DNA from: CAZKGE01 sp964636405
GTDB taxonomy: Bacteria > Bacillota > Clostridia > Christensenellales > CAG-138
Length of the DNA: 64,000 nucleotides
Assembly (NCBI GenBank): GCA_964636405.1
Contig: CAZWSI010000004.1
Span: 45,571 to 109,570, forward strand
Reading direction: 5' to 3'
Part shown: one piece after another, positions 9,685-18,845 of the stretch
How positions within the stretch are numbered: position 1 is the stretch's first letter
Layout of the letters: each line of letters begins with the position of its first letter
Program-made: the position numbers and the translations under genes
The notes under the pieces: model-generated
Databases searched by the model: none
What the model saw: only the letters and a program-made list of their open reading frames with translations
Told to the model about the DNA's origin: nothing

Positions 9685-10812
9685 TTGATCCAAATTACAG
9701 AAGCAAGAACGCAGCGCGAGCTCGTGTCGTTCATGGAATTCCCGCTCATACTCTATAAGAACAGCCCGTATTACGTGCCCGACATTCTGGCAAGCCAGGT
9801 TGCCGACATGCGGCGCGACAAAAACCCGGCCTTCGAATACTGCGACGCCAAGTGCTTCCTGGCCTGGCGCGACGGCCGGATCGTGGGCCGCATCGCGGGC
9901 ATTTACAATGAAAAGGCCAACGCCAAGTTCGGCAAGCGCTATCTCAATTTTACGCACGTTGATTTTATCAATGACGACGAGGTTGTGGACGCGCTTTTCG
10001 ACGCGGTGGAGCGCTGGGCGCGGGAAAAGGAATGCGTGGCCGTACACGGCCCGCTGGGCTTTTCGGATATGGATCGCGAGGGCATGCTCGTGGAGGGCTT
10101 TGATAAGCTCTCCTTGTTCTACACCTACTATAATTATCCCTATTACATCGATCAGATGGAACGGCTCGGCTACCGCAAGCAGGTGGACTGGCTCGAGTAC
10201 CGCATCCGCATTCCCAAGGAGCCGGATTTGCATTTGCACGTGCTCGCCGAGCATGTGAAAAAGAAAAAGCGGCTTCACGTGGTCAATCTCAACGAAAAGC
10301 CCATAAAAAAGATCATTCGCGACGTGTTCGAGCTATATAATGAAACCTACCGCGTGCTGTTCGGCATGGTGCCCATGACCGACCGGCAGATCACCAAATA
10401 CGTGGGCGAATTCCTCCCCATGGTGGACCGGCGCACGACCTCCTTTGTGTATGATGAGAAGGAGCATCTCGTGGCCTTCGGCGTATGCTGCCCGGCGCTG
10501 GACCATGCGCAGCGCAAATGCAACGGGCGCACGATACCCTTTGGCTGGCTTTCGCTTTTGCGCGCGCTCAAAGGCAAAAACGATACCGTGGATATGCTGC
10601 TCATCGCCGTCCGGCCCGATTTGCAGGGCTGGGGCGTAAACGCCGTTATCCTCGACGATATGCAGCACAAGGTGGTCAAAGCCGGCTTCCTCTATGCGGA
10701 AACGGGTCCCATGCTCGAAACGAACAACCGCATTCTCTCTCAGTGGAGCCGCTTTGATTCCGTGCAGCACAAGCGCCGCCGCTGCTGGGAAAAGCCGCTC
10801 GAGGCGGAGTAG
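9685..10812 (+). CDS. GNAT-like acetyltransferase family protein (375 aa)
   Basis: The protein begins MIQITEARTQRELVSFMEFP and has the FPLILYKNSPYYVP motif of a large uncharacterised GNAT-like family. Its C-terminal half includes an acetyl-CoA-fold-like stretch (LIAVRPDLQGWGVNAVILDD) and ends with the typical ETNNRILSQW segment. The TTG at 9685 is preferred over an in-frame TTG at 9613 because GGAGG ends 7 nt before it. It follows the DUF4349 gene by 72 nt and probably shares its transcript. Substrate unknown. Confidence 0.8.
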   Translation: MIQITEARTQRELVSFMEFPLILYKNSPYYVPDILASQVADMRRDKNPAFEYCDAKCFLAWRDGRIVGRIAGIYNEKANAKFGKRYLNFTHVDFINDDEVVDALFDAVERWAREKECVAVHGPLGFSDMDREGMLVEGFDKLSLFYTYYNYPYYIDQMERLGYRKQVDWLEYRIRIPKEPDLHLHVLAEHVKKKKRLHVVNLNEKPIKKIIRDVFELYNETYRVLFGMVPMTDRQITKYVGEFLPMVDRRTTSFVYDEKEHLVAFGVCCPALDHAQRKCNGRTIPFGWLSLLRALKGKNDTVDMLLIAVRPDLQGWGVNAVILDDMQHKVVKAGFLYAETGPMLETNNRILSQWSRFDSVQHKRRRCWEKPLEAE

Positions 10813-10819
10813 GCGGACG

Positions 10820-11035
10820 AGGGAACGCAAGGGGCGCTGCCCCTTGACCCTGCCCATGGAATCGCCCTGAAAGCAAATAGACAAAGACTCGGCCCGGCGA
10901 AATATCGCCGGGCCAAGTTGTTTTCACAGAAAAAGCGAAAGCGCACGCACAAAACGCGGTCAGAGATGGGATTCTTAAGGGGCGTTGCCCCTTAAGCGGG
11001 TCTTAGGGCAGAGCCCTAACCCGTTCTCCCGTTCC
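10820..11035. repeat. intergenic GC-rich inverted-repeat units
   Basis: The gap holds several short palindromes: AGGGGCGCTGCCCCT near 10829, a perfect CTTAAGGGGC/GCCCCTTAAG pair with a 3-nt loop at about 10976-10998, and GGGT.TAGGGC/GCCCTAACCC at about 11000-11026. The GGGGC-G-T/C-TGCCCCTT core occurs twice. Such mosaics look like dispersed intergenic repeats; no coding potential was seen. Confidence 0.5.
10891..10930 (+). terminator. intrinsic terminator after the GNAT-like gene
   Basis: A perfect 10-bp stem GGCCCGGCGA/TCGCCGGGCC with an AATA loop is followed by AAGTTGTTTTC. The T-tract is short but the stem is strong. Confidence 0.65.
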
Positions 11036-11059
11036 CCGTCCCCCTCCCCCCAGCGTCCG

Positions 11060-12103
11060 CTACTCCCAGAGGCGCACGCCGACGCGGAAGGTTTCGGGCG
11101 AGAGGGCGCGGCGGAAAGCGGTATCGGCCTGCGAGAGCGGGTACATCTCCGTGAGGAAGGGCTTTACGTCCACAATGCCGAGGCCGATAAGCCGCGCGGC
11201 GGTGTAAAAGCCCTCCGAGGTCGGGCTGTAGGAGCCGGTAACGGTCTTTTCGCTATAGTGGATATGGTTGGGGTTGACGGCGATATCTCCATCGGGATGG
11301 AAGGAGCCGTAGTATACCAGCTTGCCCATCTTGCGCAGCGCGGCGATATAATCCTGCGCGAGGCGCGTGAGCGACACGGTGAGGAACACCGCGTGCGCGC
11401 CGCCGCCGGTGCGGGCTTTGATCTCCTCGACTGCGTCGCAGGCCGTGGGATCCATCACAATCGCCCCCATGCGCGCGGCAAGCGCCGCGCGGGCCTTGTC
11501 CAGCTCGACCATGAACACACGCGCGCCGCGTTTTTGGCAGAGCACGTTGTGGAGCTGGCCCATAATGCCGCCGCCCACAATGACCACATCCTGGCCAAAG
11601 CGCACGTCCGCGTGCTCCACGCTCCGCAGGCAGCAGGCCAGCGGCTCGGCAAAGGCCGCGACGGCCATATCGATCGCGGGATCGGGCATGGGGTACACGC
11701 GCGCGGTGGATACGGCGATATACTGCGCCATGCCGCCGCTGCCGGGAATGCCGTCGTAGCTGCGCTTTTTGGCCTTGCCCGCGCAAAGATTGTCGTTGCC
11801 CGTATAGCAAAAATCGCAGTGCCCGCAGCTATCGAGGGTTTTGACCACAACCGCGTCGCCCACCCGGAAGGAGGTAATCGTGCCCTCCGGCACGGCGGCT
11901 ACATGGCCCGCGATCTCATGCCCGGGCACGAAGGGCAGCTTCATGCCGCCGCCGTCCTTAAAGATGCGCTGCTCCCAGGTGCAGATGAGGCACGCTTCAA
12001 TTTTAACCAGAAGCTCGCCGTCGGCGGGCACGGGCACGGATACGTCCCGCAGCTCGACCCGCTCCTTGTCCGTTACTACGAGCGCTTTCATTTTCTGCTC
12101 CAT
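11060..12103 (-). CDS. zinc-dependent medium-chain dehydrogenase (347 aa)
   Basis: Member of the sorbitol/threonine dehydrogenase family. It shows the catalytic-zinc region (CLICTWEQ, then GHEIAGHV), four structural-zinc cysteines (CGHCDFCYTGNDNLC) and a Rossmann fold (VIVGGGIMG). It probably oxidises a secondary alcohol of a sugar or polyol with NAD(P). GGAGG lies 7 nt before the ATG at 12103. It is the last gene of the kinase-transporter-aldolase operon, 16 nt after the aldolase. The exact substrate cannot be read from sequence. Confidence 0.88.
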   Translation of the reverse strand: MEQKMKALVVTDKERVELRDVSVPVPADGELLVKIEACLICTWEQRIFKDGGGMKLPFVPGHEIAGHVAAVPEGTITSFRVGDAVVVKTLDSCGHCDFCYTGNDNLCAGKAKKRSYDGIPGSGGMAQYIAVSTARVYPMPDPAIDMAVAAFAEPLACCLRSVEHADVRFGQDVVIVGGGIMGQLHNVLCQKRGARVFMVELDKARAALAARMGAIVMDPTACDAVEEIKARTGGGAHAVFLTVSLTRLAQDYIAALRKMGKLVYYGSFHPDGDIAVNPNHIHYSEKTVTGSYSPTSEGFYTAARLIGLGIVDVKPFLTEMYPLSQADTAFRRALSPETFRVGVRLWE

Positions 12104-12119
12104 TTTCCTGCCTCCGATC

Positions 12120-12893
12120 CTACAGTCCGCGAATGTCCGCGGCGCGCTTGCCCTCGTGCACGAGCGAAACGAGCGCCCGCGTAACCGCCTCGGGGTCCTT
12201 GTGATTCCACACGTTGCGGCCGATGGCCACGCCCGCCGCGCCCACGGAGAGCGCGTCCTCGATGCAGGCAAACAGGCCGGAAAGATCCTTGACCGCCTCG
12301 CCGCCCAGAATGACGACGGGCCGGTAGGACGCGTCGATCACCTGCTTGAACTCCTCTTTGGTGCCGGAATAGGTGGTCTTGATGATGCTTGCGCCGTATT
12401 CGCAGCCGGTGCGGGCGGCAAGCTTGACGTTCTCGGGGGTCTTGGGCTGTAAATTGCTAAAGCCGCCGGGCAGCATTTCGGCCATGACGGGCACGCCCCA
12501 GGCGTTGCCCTGCCGAACCAGCTCGGCAACGTTCTTCATGCAGTCCTGCTCGGTGGGCGTGCCGGGGAAGCCGTTGACCACCACCGCGTCCGCGCCCACG
12601 CGCAGCGCGTCCTCCACGGAAAAGAGCAGGCGCGGGTAGCCGTTGGCGTCGCTGGGCAGCGCCGAATAGCCGCCGTCCGCGCGCACGATGAGGCCCACGT
12701 CGCCAAGCACGTCCGCATATTTGACCGCAATGCCGTAGGAAACGAGCACCGCGTCCGCGCCGCCCTTCACGATGGCGCGCAGCTTTTCGCCGGTGTCGTC
12801 GAGCGCGGGATTGACCCGCATGCCCATGCCGTGGTCCATGGCGATGACGACGGTTCTGCCGTCCTCACGGAAAATTCGATTCAGTCGCTTCAT
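12120..12893 (-). CDS. class I aldolase, DeoC/LacD (FbaB/LsrF-like) family (257 aa)
   Basis: A Schiff-base aldolase of the DhnA/LacD type. Recognisable motifs are AMDHGMGM near the N-terminus, the lysine-bearing SIIKTTYSG, GGEAVKD and the phosphate-binding AGVAIGRNVWNHKDP. Family members cleave phosphorylated sugars or transfer acyl groups (for example LsrF in autoinducer-2 processing). Lying between a transporter ATPase and a dehydrogenase, with a sugar kinase upstream, it most likely cleaves the phosphorylated product of that kinase; this is inference. A good GGAGG RBS precedes the start. Confidence 0.85.
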   Translation of the reverse strand: MKRLNRIFREDGRTVVIAMDHGMGMRVNPALDDTGEKLRAIVKGGADAVLVSYGIAVKYADVLGDVGLIVRADGGYSALPSDANGYPRLLFSVEDALRVGADAVVVNGFPGTPTEQDCMKNVAELVRQGNAWGVPVMAEMLPGGFSNLQPKTPENVKLAARTGCEYGASIIKTTYSGTKEEFKQVIDASYRPVVILGGEAVKDLSGLFACIEDALSVGAAGVAIGRNVWNHKDPEAVTRALVSLVHEGKRAADIRGL

Positions 12894-12920
12894 ACATGCT
12901 TCCTCCTTGTTGGAAATGGG

Positions 12921-13976
12921 TTACAGGATCTGACCGCTGGTCTTGTCCCAGTAGACGCAGACCTCGTCGCCCGTGTTGTATTGCTGGGTATAGCCGTAGG
13001 AGATGGTCTTCATGGCAAGCGTTTCGCCGATGCGCAGCGAATAGTGCGTAAGCTCGCCCAGGAAGGTGACCTCCTCCACCGTGCCGCGCAGCACGTTCGC
13101 GCCCGCGGGCACGGCCGACGCGTCCCTTGTCAGGGAGAGATATTCGGGCCGCAAAACGAGCGAATCGTTCTCCGCGTCGTGCAGCGGCGCTTGCGCGAGC
13201 AGCTCCGCGCCGTTTTCAAGCGTAAACACGCCCCTTTTCGCATCGTAGCTGCCGCGCAGGAAATTGGATTTGCCAATAAAATCGGCCACAAAGCTGTTTT
13301 CCGGATGATGATAGATCTCCCGGGGTGCGGCGAGCTGCTCAATCACGCCGTTTTTCATGACCGCGATGCGGTCGGCCATGGTGAGCGCCTCCTCCTGATC
13401 GTGCGTAACGAAAATGGAGGTGATGCCCACGCTCTGTTGAATGCGCCGGATCTGGCCGCGCGTTTCCACGCGAAGCTTCGCGTCAAGGTTGCTCAGCGGC
13501 TCGTCGAGCAGCAGCACCTTGGGCTTCATCACCAGCGCGCGCGCGAGCGCCACGCGCTGCTGCTGCCCGCCGGAAAGCTGCAAAATGGCGCGTCCCTCCT
13601 TGCCCTCGAGGCCGACGATGGCGAGCATTTCCACCACGCGCTCGCGAATCTCCTTATTGGGGCGTTTTTGCACCCGGAGGCCGAAGGCCACGTTTTCAAA
13701 CACGTTCAGATGCGGGAAAAGCGCGTAGCTTTGGAACACCAGCGAGGTGGGACGTTTTTCCGGGGGCAGGTCGGTCACGTCGCGGCCGTCCATGACGATC
13801 GAGCCCGCGTCCGCGTCGAGAAAGCCCGACAAAAGCCGGAGCAGCGTTGTTTTGCCGCAGCCGGACGGGCCGAGCAGGCAAAGCATCTCACCGTTCTCCA
13901 CTTGGATGCTTACATTGTCCACGGCATGCACGTCGCCGAAGCGCTTGCAAAGGCCTTTGATTTCTACCATTGACAT
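12921..13976 (-). CDS. PotA-type ABC transporter ATP-binding protein (351 aa)
   Basis: Energises the adjacent permease. Walker A GPSGCGKTT, Q-loop FQSYALFP, signature LSGGQQQR, Walker B VLLLDEPLSNLD and switch His (VTHDQ) are all present, with a C-terminal TOBE-like regulatory domain from about residue 240. The closest family is the spermidine/putrescine (PotA) class. Start at 13976 follows GGAGG by 8 nt; the open frame upstream of it has no support. Confidence 0.92.
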   Translation of the reverse strand: MSMVEIKGLCKRFGDVHAVDNVSIQVENGEMLCLLGPSGCGKTTLLRLLSGFLDADAGSIVMDGRDVTDLPPEKRPTSLVFQSYALFPHLNVFENVAFGLRVQKRPNKEIRERVVEMLAIVGLEGKEGRAILQLSGGQQQRVALARALVMKPKVLLLDEPLSNLDAKLRVETRGQIRRIQQSVGITSIFVTHDQEEALTMADRIAVMKNGVIEQLAAPREIYHHPENSFVADFIGKSNFLRGSYDAKRGVFTLENGAELLAQAPLHDAENDSLVLRPEYLSLTRDASAVPAGANVLRGTVEEVTFLGELTHYSLRIGETLAMKTISYGYTQQYNTGDEVCVYWDKTSGQIL

Positions 13977-14049
13977 AAGAGGTTCCTCCATCCTGAGCCG
14001 TATAGCATTTGAACCGGGCGAGCGGGCGATAAACGCCTTGCCGGCCAGC

Positions 14050-15891
14050 TTACATCTTAAATTTGTTGAGCCCGATGGTGCGGTCGATGACAAACAGCAC
14101 CAGCATGGCGAAAAGGATGAGCAGGCACGAAATCGCGGTGATGGTGAGGTCGATGCCGTACTCGAGCTGCGCAAAGATGCGCACGGGGAGCGTCTGGTTC
14201 GCGCCGCGCACGATAAAGCGGCTCACGGTTGTTTCATCCATGGACGTAATAAAGGAGAATAAACCCGCCACCACGATGCCAGGCTTGATAATGGGGAAGG
14301 TCACCTTGCGGAAGGTATATACGGGCCCCGCGCCCAGGTCGCGCGCAGCCTCCTCGATGGACATATCAAAGCCAACGAGCGAGGAGAGCACCATGCGGAT
14401 GACATAGGCCGAGGTAATCATAATGTGCACAAGGTAGAGCACGCGCATGGAGCCGACCATATCCATCGCCACGCTGAAGCGGAGCATGGAAATGCCGACG
14501 ATGACCGCGGGCAACGTAATGGGCGAGAGGAAATAGGTTTTCACATGCTCCACGCTGCGGAACTTGAAGCGCGTGAGCGCGAGCGCGGCCATGGTGCCGA
14601 TGATGAGCGAGATGCCCGTGCTGATGAGCGCGACGCGCAGGCTGATGAGGAAGGAGCGAATATACTCCTTCTTAATGAAAATATTCTTGAACCATTGCAG
14701 CGAATAGCTGGACGGCGGGAACTGAACAAACATTTTGTCGCCCGAAAACGCGCTGATGATCACGACCGGCAGCGGCAGCACGATAAACACCACCACGAGC
14801 ACCACCAGCGCAATGAGCAGCCCCCTGCCCACGGAGCCCGCCGTGCGGCCCGCACGGATGGACAGCCGCTCATATTCCTTCGCGCGCGCGCGCTTTTTGC
14901 CCGCGCCGAGCGCGCGGGCCACGGCCGCCCACACGCCGTACCACGCGTTGGACACCGCGCGCGTGATGCGGTAGCGCGGCGCGTTATAATTGATGTCCCG
15001 GTATACGCCCGAGCGGTCGTTCATCTTTTCGATGCGCGAGGTCATGCGGTTGTACACGGTGATGAGGATCACGCTGAAGGTGAGCAGGATAAAGGCCGCC
15101 GCGGCCGCGAACGGCCAATCAAGCAGCGACATGGCCTGCTGGTAAATCAGCATGGTCATCGTCATCACGGTGCTGCCGCCGAGGAGCTGGGGCGTAACAA
15201 AGGACGAAAAGCTCAGCAGAAACACAAAGAGGCTTCCGGCGACTACGCCGGGCATGCTCAGCGGGAAGGTGACCTGAAAGAACGCGGAAACACGCGAGCA
15301 GCCAAGATCGCGCGCGGCCTCCTCGAGGTTCATGTTCACGTTTTCGAGCACGCTCTTGACGGAAAGAATCATATAGGGCATAAAAACCTGCGCGAGGCCC
15401 AGCACAATGCCCAATTCGCTGGGGATAAACTTGACGCGCGCAAAGCCCAGCCATTCAAGGATGCTGTTGACCGGGCCGTGGTTGCCGAAGATGATCATCA
15501 GGCCCAGCGTGCGCGCCACCACGTTGGTCAATAGCGGCGTAAGAATGAGCGCGAGGAGAAGGTTCTTCACCTTGGGGCTGCCTTTTGCCATGGCCATGGC
15601 CACAGGATAGCCCATGACGAGGGAAAGCACGGTGGCGTAGATGGCGATGCGGAAGGTGCGCCACAGAACCTTGAGGTAATACGGCTCGAACATCCGCGCG
15701 AAGTTGTCGAGGGAAAATACGCTTCGGTCAATGAGCCCGCTGCCCTGCACGCCCTTGAAAAAGCTGATGGAAAAGAGCATGATAAGCGGCACCATAAAGC
15801 CGATGGCAACGACGAGCAGCGCCGGCGACATGAGTGCCGCCTTGCCCGCCGCCTGCCGCCTGTTGATTTTGTGCTTGTGCGTTGCTGCCAT
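14050..15891 (-). CDS. fused PotB-PotC-type ABC permease (613 aa)
   Basis: One polypeptide holds both transmembrane subunits of a Pot-type importer. The PotB-like half (about 1-290) has the ATPase-coupling EAA loop EEAARDLGCSR (190-200) and the PotC-like half (about 355-613) has EEAARDLGAGP (513-523). Each half shows about six hydrophobic segments. A basic, polar linker (about 285-350) joins them; an even number of helices in the first half would keep both EAA loops cytoplasmic. In most bacteria these are separate proteins of about 280 and 260 residues. No stop or frameshift is seen at the junction. Confidence 0.9.
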   Translation of the reverse strand: MAATHKHKINRRQAAGKAALMSPALLVVAIGFMVPLIMLFSISFFKGVQGSGLIDRSVFSLDNFARMFEPYYLKVLWRTFRIAIYATVLSLVMGYPVAMAMAKGSPKVKNLLLALILTPLLTNVVARTLGLMIIFGNHGPVNSILEWLGFARVKFIPSELGIVLGLAQVFMPYMILSVKSVLENVNMNLEEAARDLGCSRVSAFFQVTFPLSMPGVVAGSLFVFLLSFSSFVTPQLLGGSTVMTMTMLIYQQAMSLLDWPFAAAAAFILLTFSVILITVYNRMTSRIEKMNDRSGVYRDINYNAPRYRITRAVSNAWYGVWAAVARALGAGKKRARAKEYERLSIRAGRTAGSVGRGLLIALVVLVVVFIVLPLPVVIISAFSGDKMFVQFPPSSYSLQWFKNIFIKKEYIRSFLISLRVALISTGISLIIGTMAALALTRFKFRSVEHVKTYFLSPITLPAVIVGISMLRFSVAMDMVGSMRVLYLVHIMITSAYVIRMVLSSLVGFDMSIEEAARDLGAGPVYTFRKVTFPIIKPGIVVAGLFSFITSMDETTVSRFIVRGANQTLPVRIFAQLEYGIDLTITAISCLLILFAMLVLFVIDRTIGLNKFKM

Positions 15892-15957
15892 GATCGTTCC
15901 CTCCGAAAATGAAAGTCCGGGAGGGGCTTTTACGCCCCTCCCAGGGTTGGTCCGTTA

Positions 15958-17088
15958 CTAGCCGAGGATTTTGGTGTTCCACAGCTCGGTCCACGCGGCC
16001 TGGTTGGCCGTGCAGGCTTCGTTGTTCAGCGCGATGAGCTTGCTCACGTCGTCCGCGCCGTACACAACCTTGGAAGCCAGGTCGTCGGCGAGCACGATGG
16101 CGGAGTTGGTCGGGCCGTAGTAGAGGCGCTCGGCATAAGCCTGCTGCACATCCTGGCCCAGATGCAGGTTAATCCAGATCTCCGCGAGATCCGCGTTCTT
16201 GCTGTTGACCGGGATGGCCGCGCAGTTCATGGAGAGCACGCCGCCTTCCTCGGGGAGGGTGAAGTCCACGCTGCCGCCGGCCTCTTTGTAGGCGGTCACG
16301 TAGCCGTCGATTTGGGGCGCAAGCACCACGTCGCCCTGCTCAAAGGCCAGGTTGATTTCGTCGATGCCGCTGAGGAGGAGCGGGAAGGGCTTTAGCTTTT
16401 CGATGGCGTCGATGCCGGGCTGGATGTTGCTTTCATCGCCGCCGTTGATCTTTGCCGCCATCACGAGGAACGCGGTGCCCTGGGTGCCGGGATAGACGGC
16501 CGGGGCGACCTTGCCCGCGTAGGCTTCATCCCACATCACGTTCCAGGAGGTGGGCGCTTCGGTGAAGGTCTTGGTGCTGTACATGAGGCCCACGGACATG
16601 AACGCCACGCCGTAGCCGCCGCTGTTCTTGGCCAGGTCATACAGGGTGTTGTAGTTCGGCACGCCCTCGGGGTTGGCGGGCTGAATCACGCCGTCCTTGG
16701 TAGCCTGCTCGGTCTGCGCCATATTGATGTACACCACGTCCATGGACGGGTTCTCGGTTTCGGCGTACAGCATGGCATAACGGTCGGAGGAGCCGCCGGT
16801 GATGATTTCCACGGTCGCGCCGGTCTGTTCCTCAAAGGCGGGAACGATCAGCTCGCGGACGATTTCCTCCTGGGTGCTGCCCCAAATGCCGACGACAAGG
16901 GTTCTGCCCTCGCCAATCTTGGCTTCGGGAGCGGCGGGTGCATCCGTCGCGGCGGGTGCCTCGGCGGGCGCTTCGGTCGCGGCGGGCTGCGCGGCCGGTT
17001 CGGTCGTCGCAGCGGGTTCCTTGGCGCATCCTGCGAACAGCATGGCGCACGCCAGCACGACAGCCAACAGAGCATACAGTTTCTTCAT
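15958..17088 (-). CDS. Pot-type extracellular solute-binding lipoprotein (376 aa)
   Basis: Lipoprotein signal with lipobox LFAGC, then a Pro/Ala/Thr/Glu linker (about 25-55) that tethers the domain, then a PotD/family-1 binding fold beginning RTLVVGIWG. The binding domain is about 320 residues, normal for the family. Start at 17088 has GGAGG 6 nt upstream. It sits immediately upstream of the fused permease. The ligand is not clear: Pot-type binding proteins bind polyamines but also other amines and conjugates. Confidence 0.9.
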   Translation of the reverse strand: MKKLYALLAVVLACAMLFAGCAKEPAATTEPAAQPAATEAPAEAPAATDAPAAPEAKIGEGRTLVVGIWGSTQEEIVRELIVPAFEEQTGATVEIITGGSSDRYAMLYAETENPSMDVVYINMAQTEQATKDGVIQPANPEGVPNYNTLYDLAKNSGGYGVAFMSVGLMYSTKTFTEAPTSWNVMWDEAYAGKVAPAVYPGTQGTAFLVMAAKINGGDESNIQPGIDAIEKLKPFPLLLSGIDEINLAFEQGDVVLAPQIDGYVTAYKEAGGSVDFTLPEEGGVLSMNCAAIPVNSKNADLAEIWINLHLGQDVQQAYAERLYYGPTNSAIVLADDLASKVVYGADDVSKLIALNNEACTANQAAWTELWNTKILG

Positions 17089-17139
17089 GGGTTGCCTCCT
17101 TTTATTTTTTGGGTTCCAGAGTGACATTATCCTCACGGT

Positions 17140-18738
17140 CTAGCGCTTCTCGGCCTGACCGCAATGATACAGGGATCGGAAGGTGTCCTTGAGCGCGCCG
17201 TACATATCCTTATAGATGGCAAACAGCGCGTCATAGCTGGCCTTGACGGAAAGGTCGGGCTCGAATACGCCGCCCGCCTTGATGCAGCCGTCGCAATCCT
17301 CCTTGGTGTACGCGCCGCTGCCCACGGCCGCGATGATGGCCGCGCCGAAGGCCGACGCGTCCTGCTCCATCATGCGCTCAAAGCGCACGCCGCAGATGTT
17401 GGCCTTGATTTGCAGCCATTTGTCGTTGCGGTTTACACCGCCCACGGCGCGGATGGTTTTGATATCGCCGCCCATGCGCTCCACATTGTGGCGGATGGCA
17501 AAGCCCACGCCCTGAAAGAGCGCTTGCAGCATCTGCGCGGCGGTCGTCTGCGAATCCATGCCCAGAAACACGCCCCGGGCCTTTTCATCCCACACGGGGC
17601 TGCGCTCGCCCGAAAGATACGGCAAAAACAAAAGATTGACGGGCTTGGCCGGGTCGATTTCCCGTTCGAGCGCATCCATGTCCATGCCCGCGAAGCACTC
17701 CTTAAACCACTGATAGCTCGCGCCCGTGGAGGAAAGCGTGTCGATGAGGATGGCCGCGTCCGGCAAAACGTGCAGGGTGCGGGAGAGATTCGTGTCCACG
17801 GAGCGGGTGAGGCAGGTGGAGGTGCCGGAGCCGTCCACAACCACGTCGTCGAGGAAGCCGCCCGCGCCCACAGCCTCGCAGAACGCGTCGATGCCGCCGG
17901 GGTACACCGGAATGCCGTCGGGCAGGCCGCAGGCCCGCGAAAAGTCCGTGCAGGTGCGGCCGATCTCGCTCCATGAGGGCACGACCTCGGGCATCACGCG
18001 CGCGGGCACGCCCGTCGCGCCCGTGTCCCACGCGTCGCGGCCGTGATCGTAGTAGAGGATGGTCGTCGCGGTCGAAAGATCGATTGTGCGTTTGCCGCAG
18101 AGCAGGTAGGCAAAATACGATTTTGGATCGAGGTAGGTTATGCCCGGCTCGAACAGCGCGGGGTAATGGCGATAGAACCAGAAAAGCTTGGCCTCAAGGC
18201 TCGTCGCGTCCTTTTGAAAGCCCGGCCAGAGCTCCTTGAGGAGGGCGGCCTCCTCGAGCGCGCGCCGGTCCTGCCAGGTGACGATGGGGGTCAGGGGCGT
18301 GCCGTCCTTGTCGATAAACACGGCGCTCGGGCCGTGGCCGGACAATCCGATGCCGGAGATGGTGGAGGGGTCTACGCCGTTGTCGTCAAAGAGCCTGCCG
18401 AGCGCCCGGCTGACCGTTTCGGCGACAATCTGCGTGTCGTGCTCAAAGGGCGAGGTGCCGGCGGGATAGTATTCCCGCGCCTTATAGCGGCGCTCGCCCG
18501 CGAACACCAGCACCTTTACGCTGCTCGAGCCGATGTCCACGCCCAGAAACCGTTCGTCGAAGCGCGGCGATTCCGCGGTGCGGCGGGTGCGGCTGCGGAT
18601 GATCTCGATATTCTCGATGCGCTTGTACGCCGACAGCGCATGATCCATATAGCCCTTGAGGTACTCCTTGTCCTCGGGACTGAGCCGCTTTATTTTTTCC
18701 TCCACGGGAAGCGATTGAAGCTCCGAAACGCTCGGCAT
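17140..18738 (-). CDS. FGGY-family carbohydrate kinase (532 aa)
   Basis: Phosphorylates a sugar or polyol with ATP. The ASKHA fold is clear: GVDIGSSSVKVLVF, SGHGPSAVF, TWQDRRA, GGIDAFCEAVGAG, the ATP-binding VDGSGTSTCL and GGVNRNDKW. It resembles xylulokinase/LsrK-like enzymes rather than glycerol kinase. An extra, charged N-terminal extension of about 65 residues precedes the kinase fold. As first gene of the operon it is probably the first catabolic step after uptake. GAGGAG-type RBS before the ATG at 18738. Confidence 0.9.
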   Translation of the reverse strand: MPSVSELQSLPVEEKIKRLSPEDKEYLKGYMDHALSAYKRIENIEIIRSRTRRTAESPRFDERFLGVDIGSSSVKVLVFAGERRYKAREYYPAGTSPFEHDTQIVAETVSRALGRLFDDNGVDPSTISGIGLSGHGPSAVFIDKDGTPLTPIVTWQDRRALEEAALLKELWPGFQKDATSLEAKLFWFYRHYPALFEPGITYLDPKSYFAYLLCGKRTIDLSTATTILYYDHGRDAWDTGATGVPARVMPEVVPSWSEIGRTCTDFSRACGLPDGIPVYPGGIDAFCEAVGAGGFLDDVVVDGSGTSTCLTRSVDTNLSRTLHVLPDAAILIDTLSSTGASYQWFKECFAGMDMDALEREIDPAKPVNLLFLPYLSGERSPVWDEKARGVFLGMDSQTTAAQMLQALFQGVGFAIRHNVERMGGDIKTIRAVGGVNRNDKWLQIKANICGVRFERMMEQDASAFGAAIIAAVGSGAYTKEDCDGCIKAGGVFEPDLSVKASYDALFAIYKDMYGALKDTFRSLYHCGQAEKR

Positions 18739-18815
18739 GGGCCCTCTCCTCTATGTTCGTTGCATTCCAAAAATTACAGGTGTTTTCAGGCAAAATCAGC
18801 TTTGTTTACTTGTTC

Positions 18816-18845
18816 ACTATACACCATCGGATTTCACCGCGTCAA
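18816..18845 (-). promoter_or_regulatory. promoter of the kinase-transporter-aldolase operon
   Basis: Reverse strand TTGACG, 18 bp spacer, TATAGT, about 78 bp before the kinase start codon. One putative operator copy lies in the spacer. Confidence 0.65.

Noticed and set aside
8449..10278. Antisense open frame of 609 codons opposite the DUF4349 and GNAT-like genes
   Set aside because: It spans two good forward genes and shows only compositionally biased sequence.
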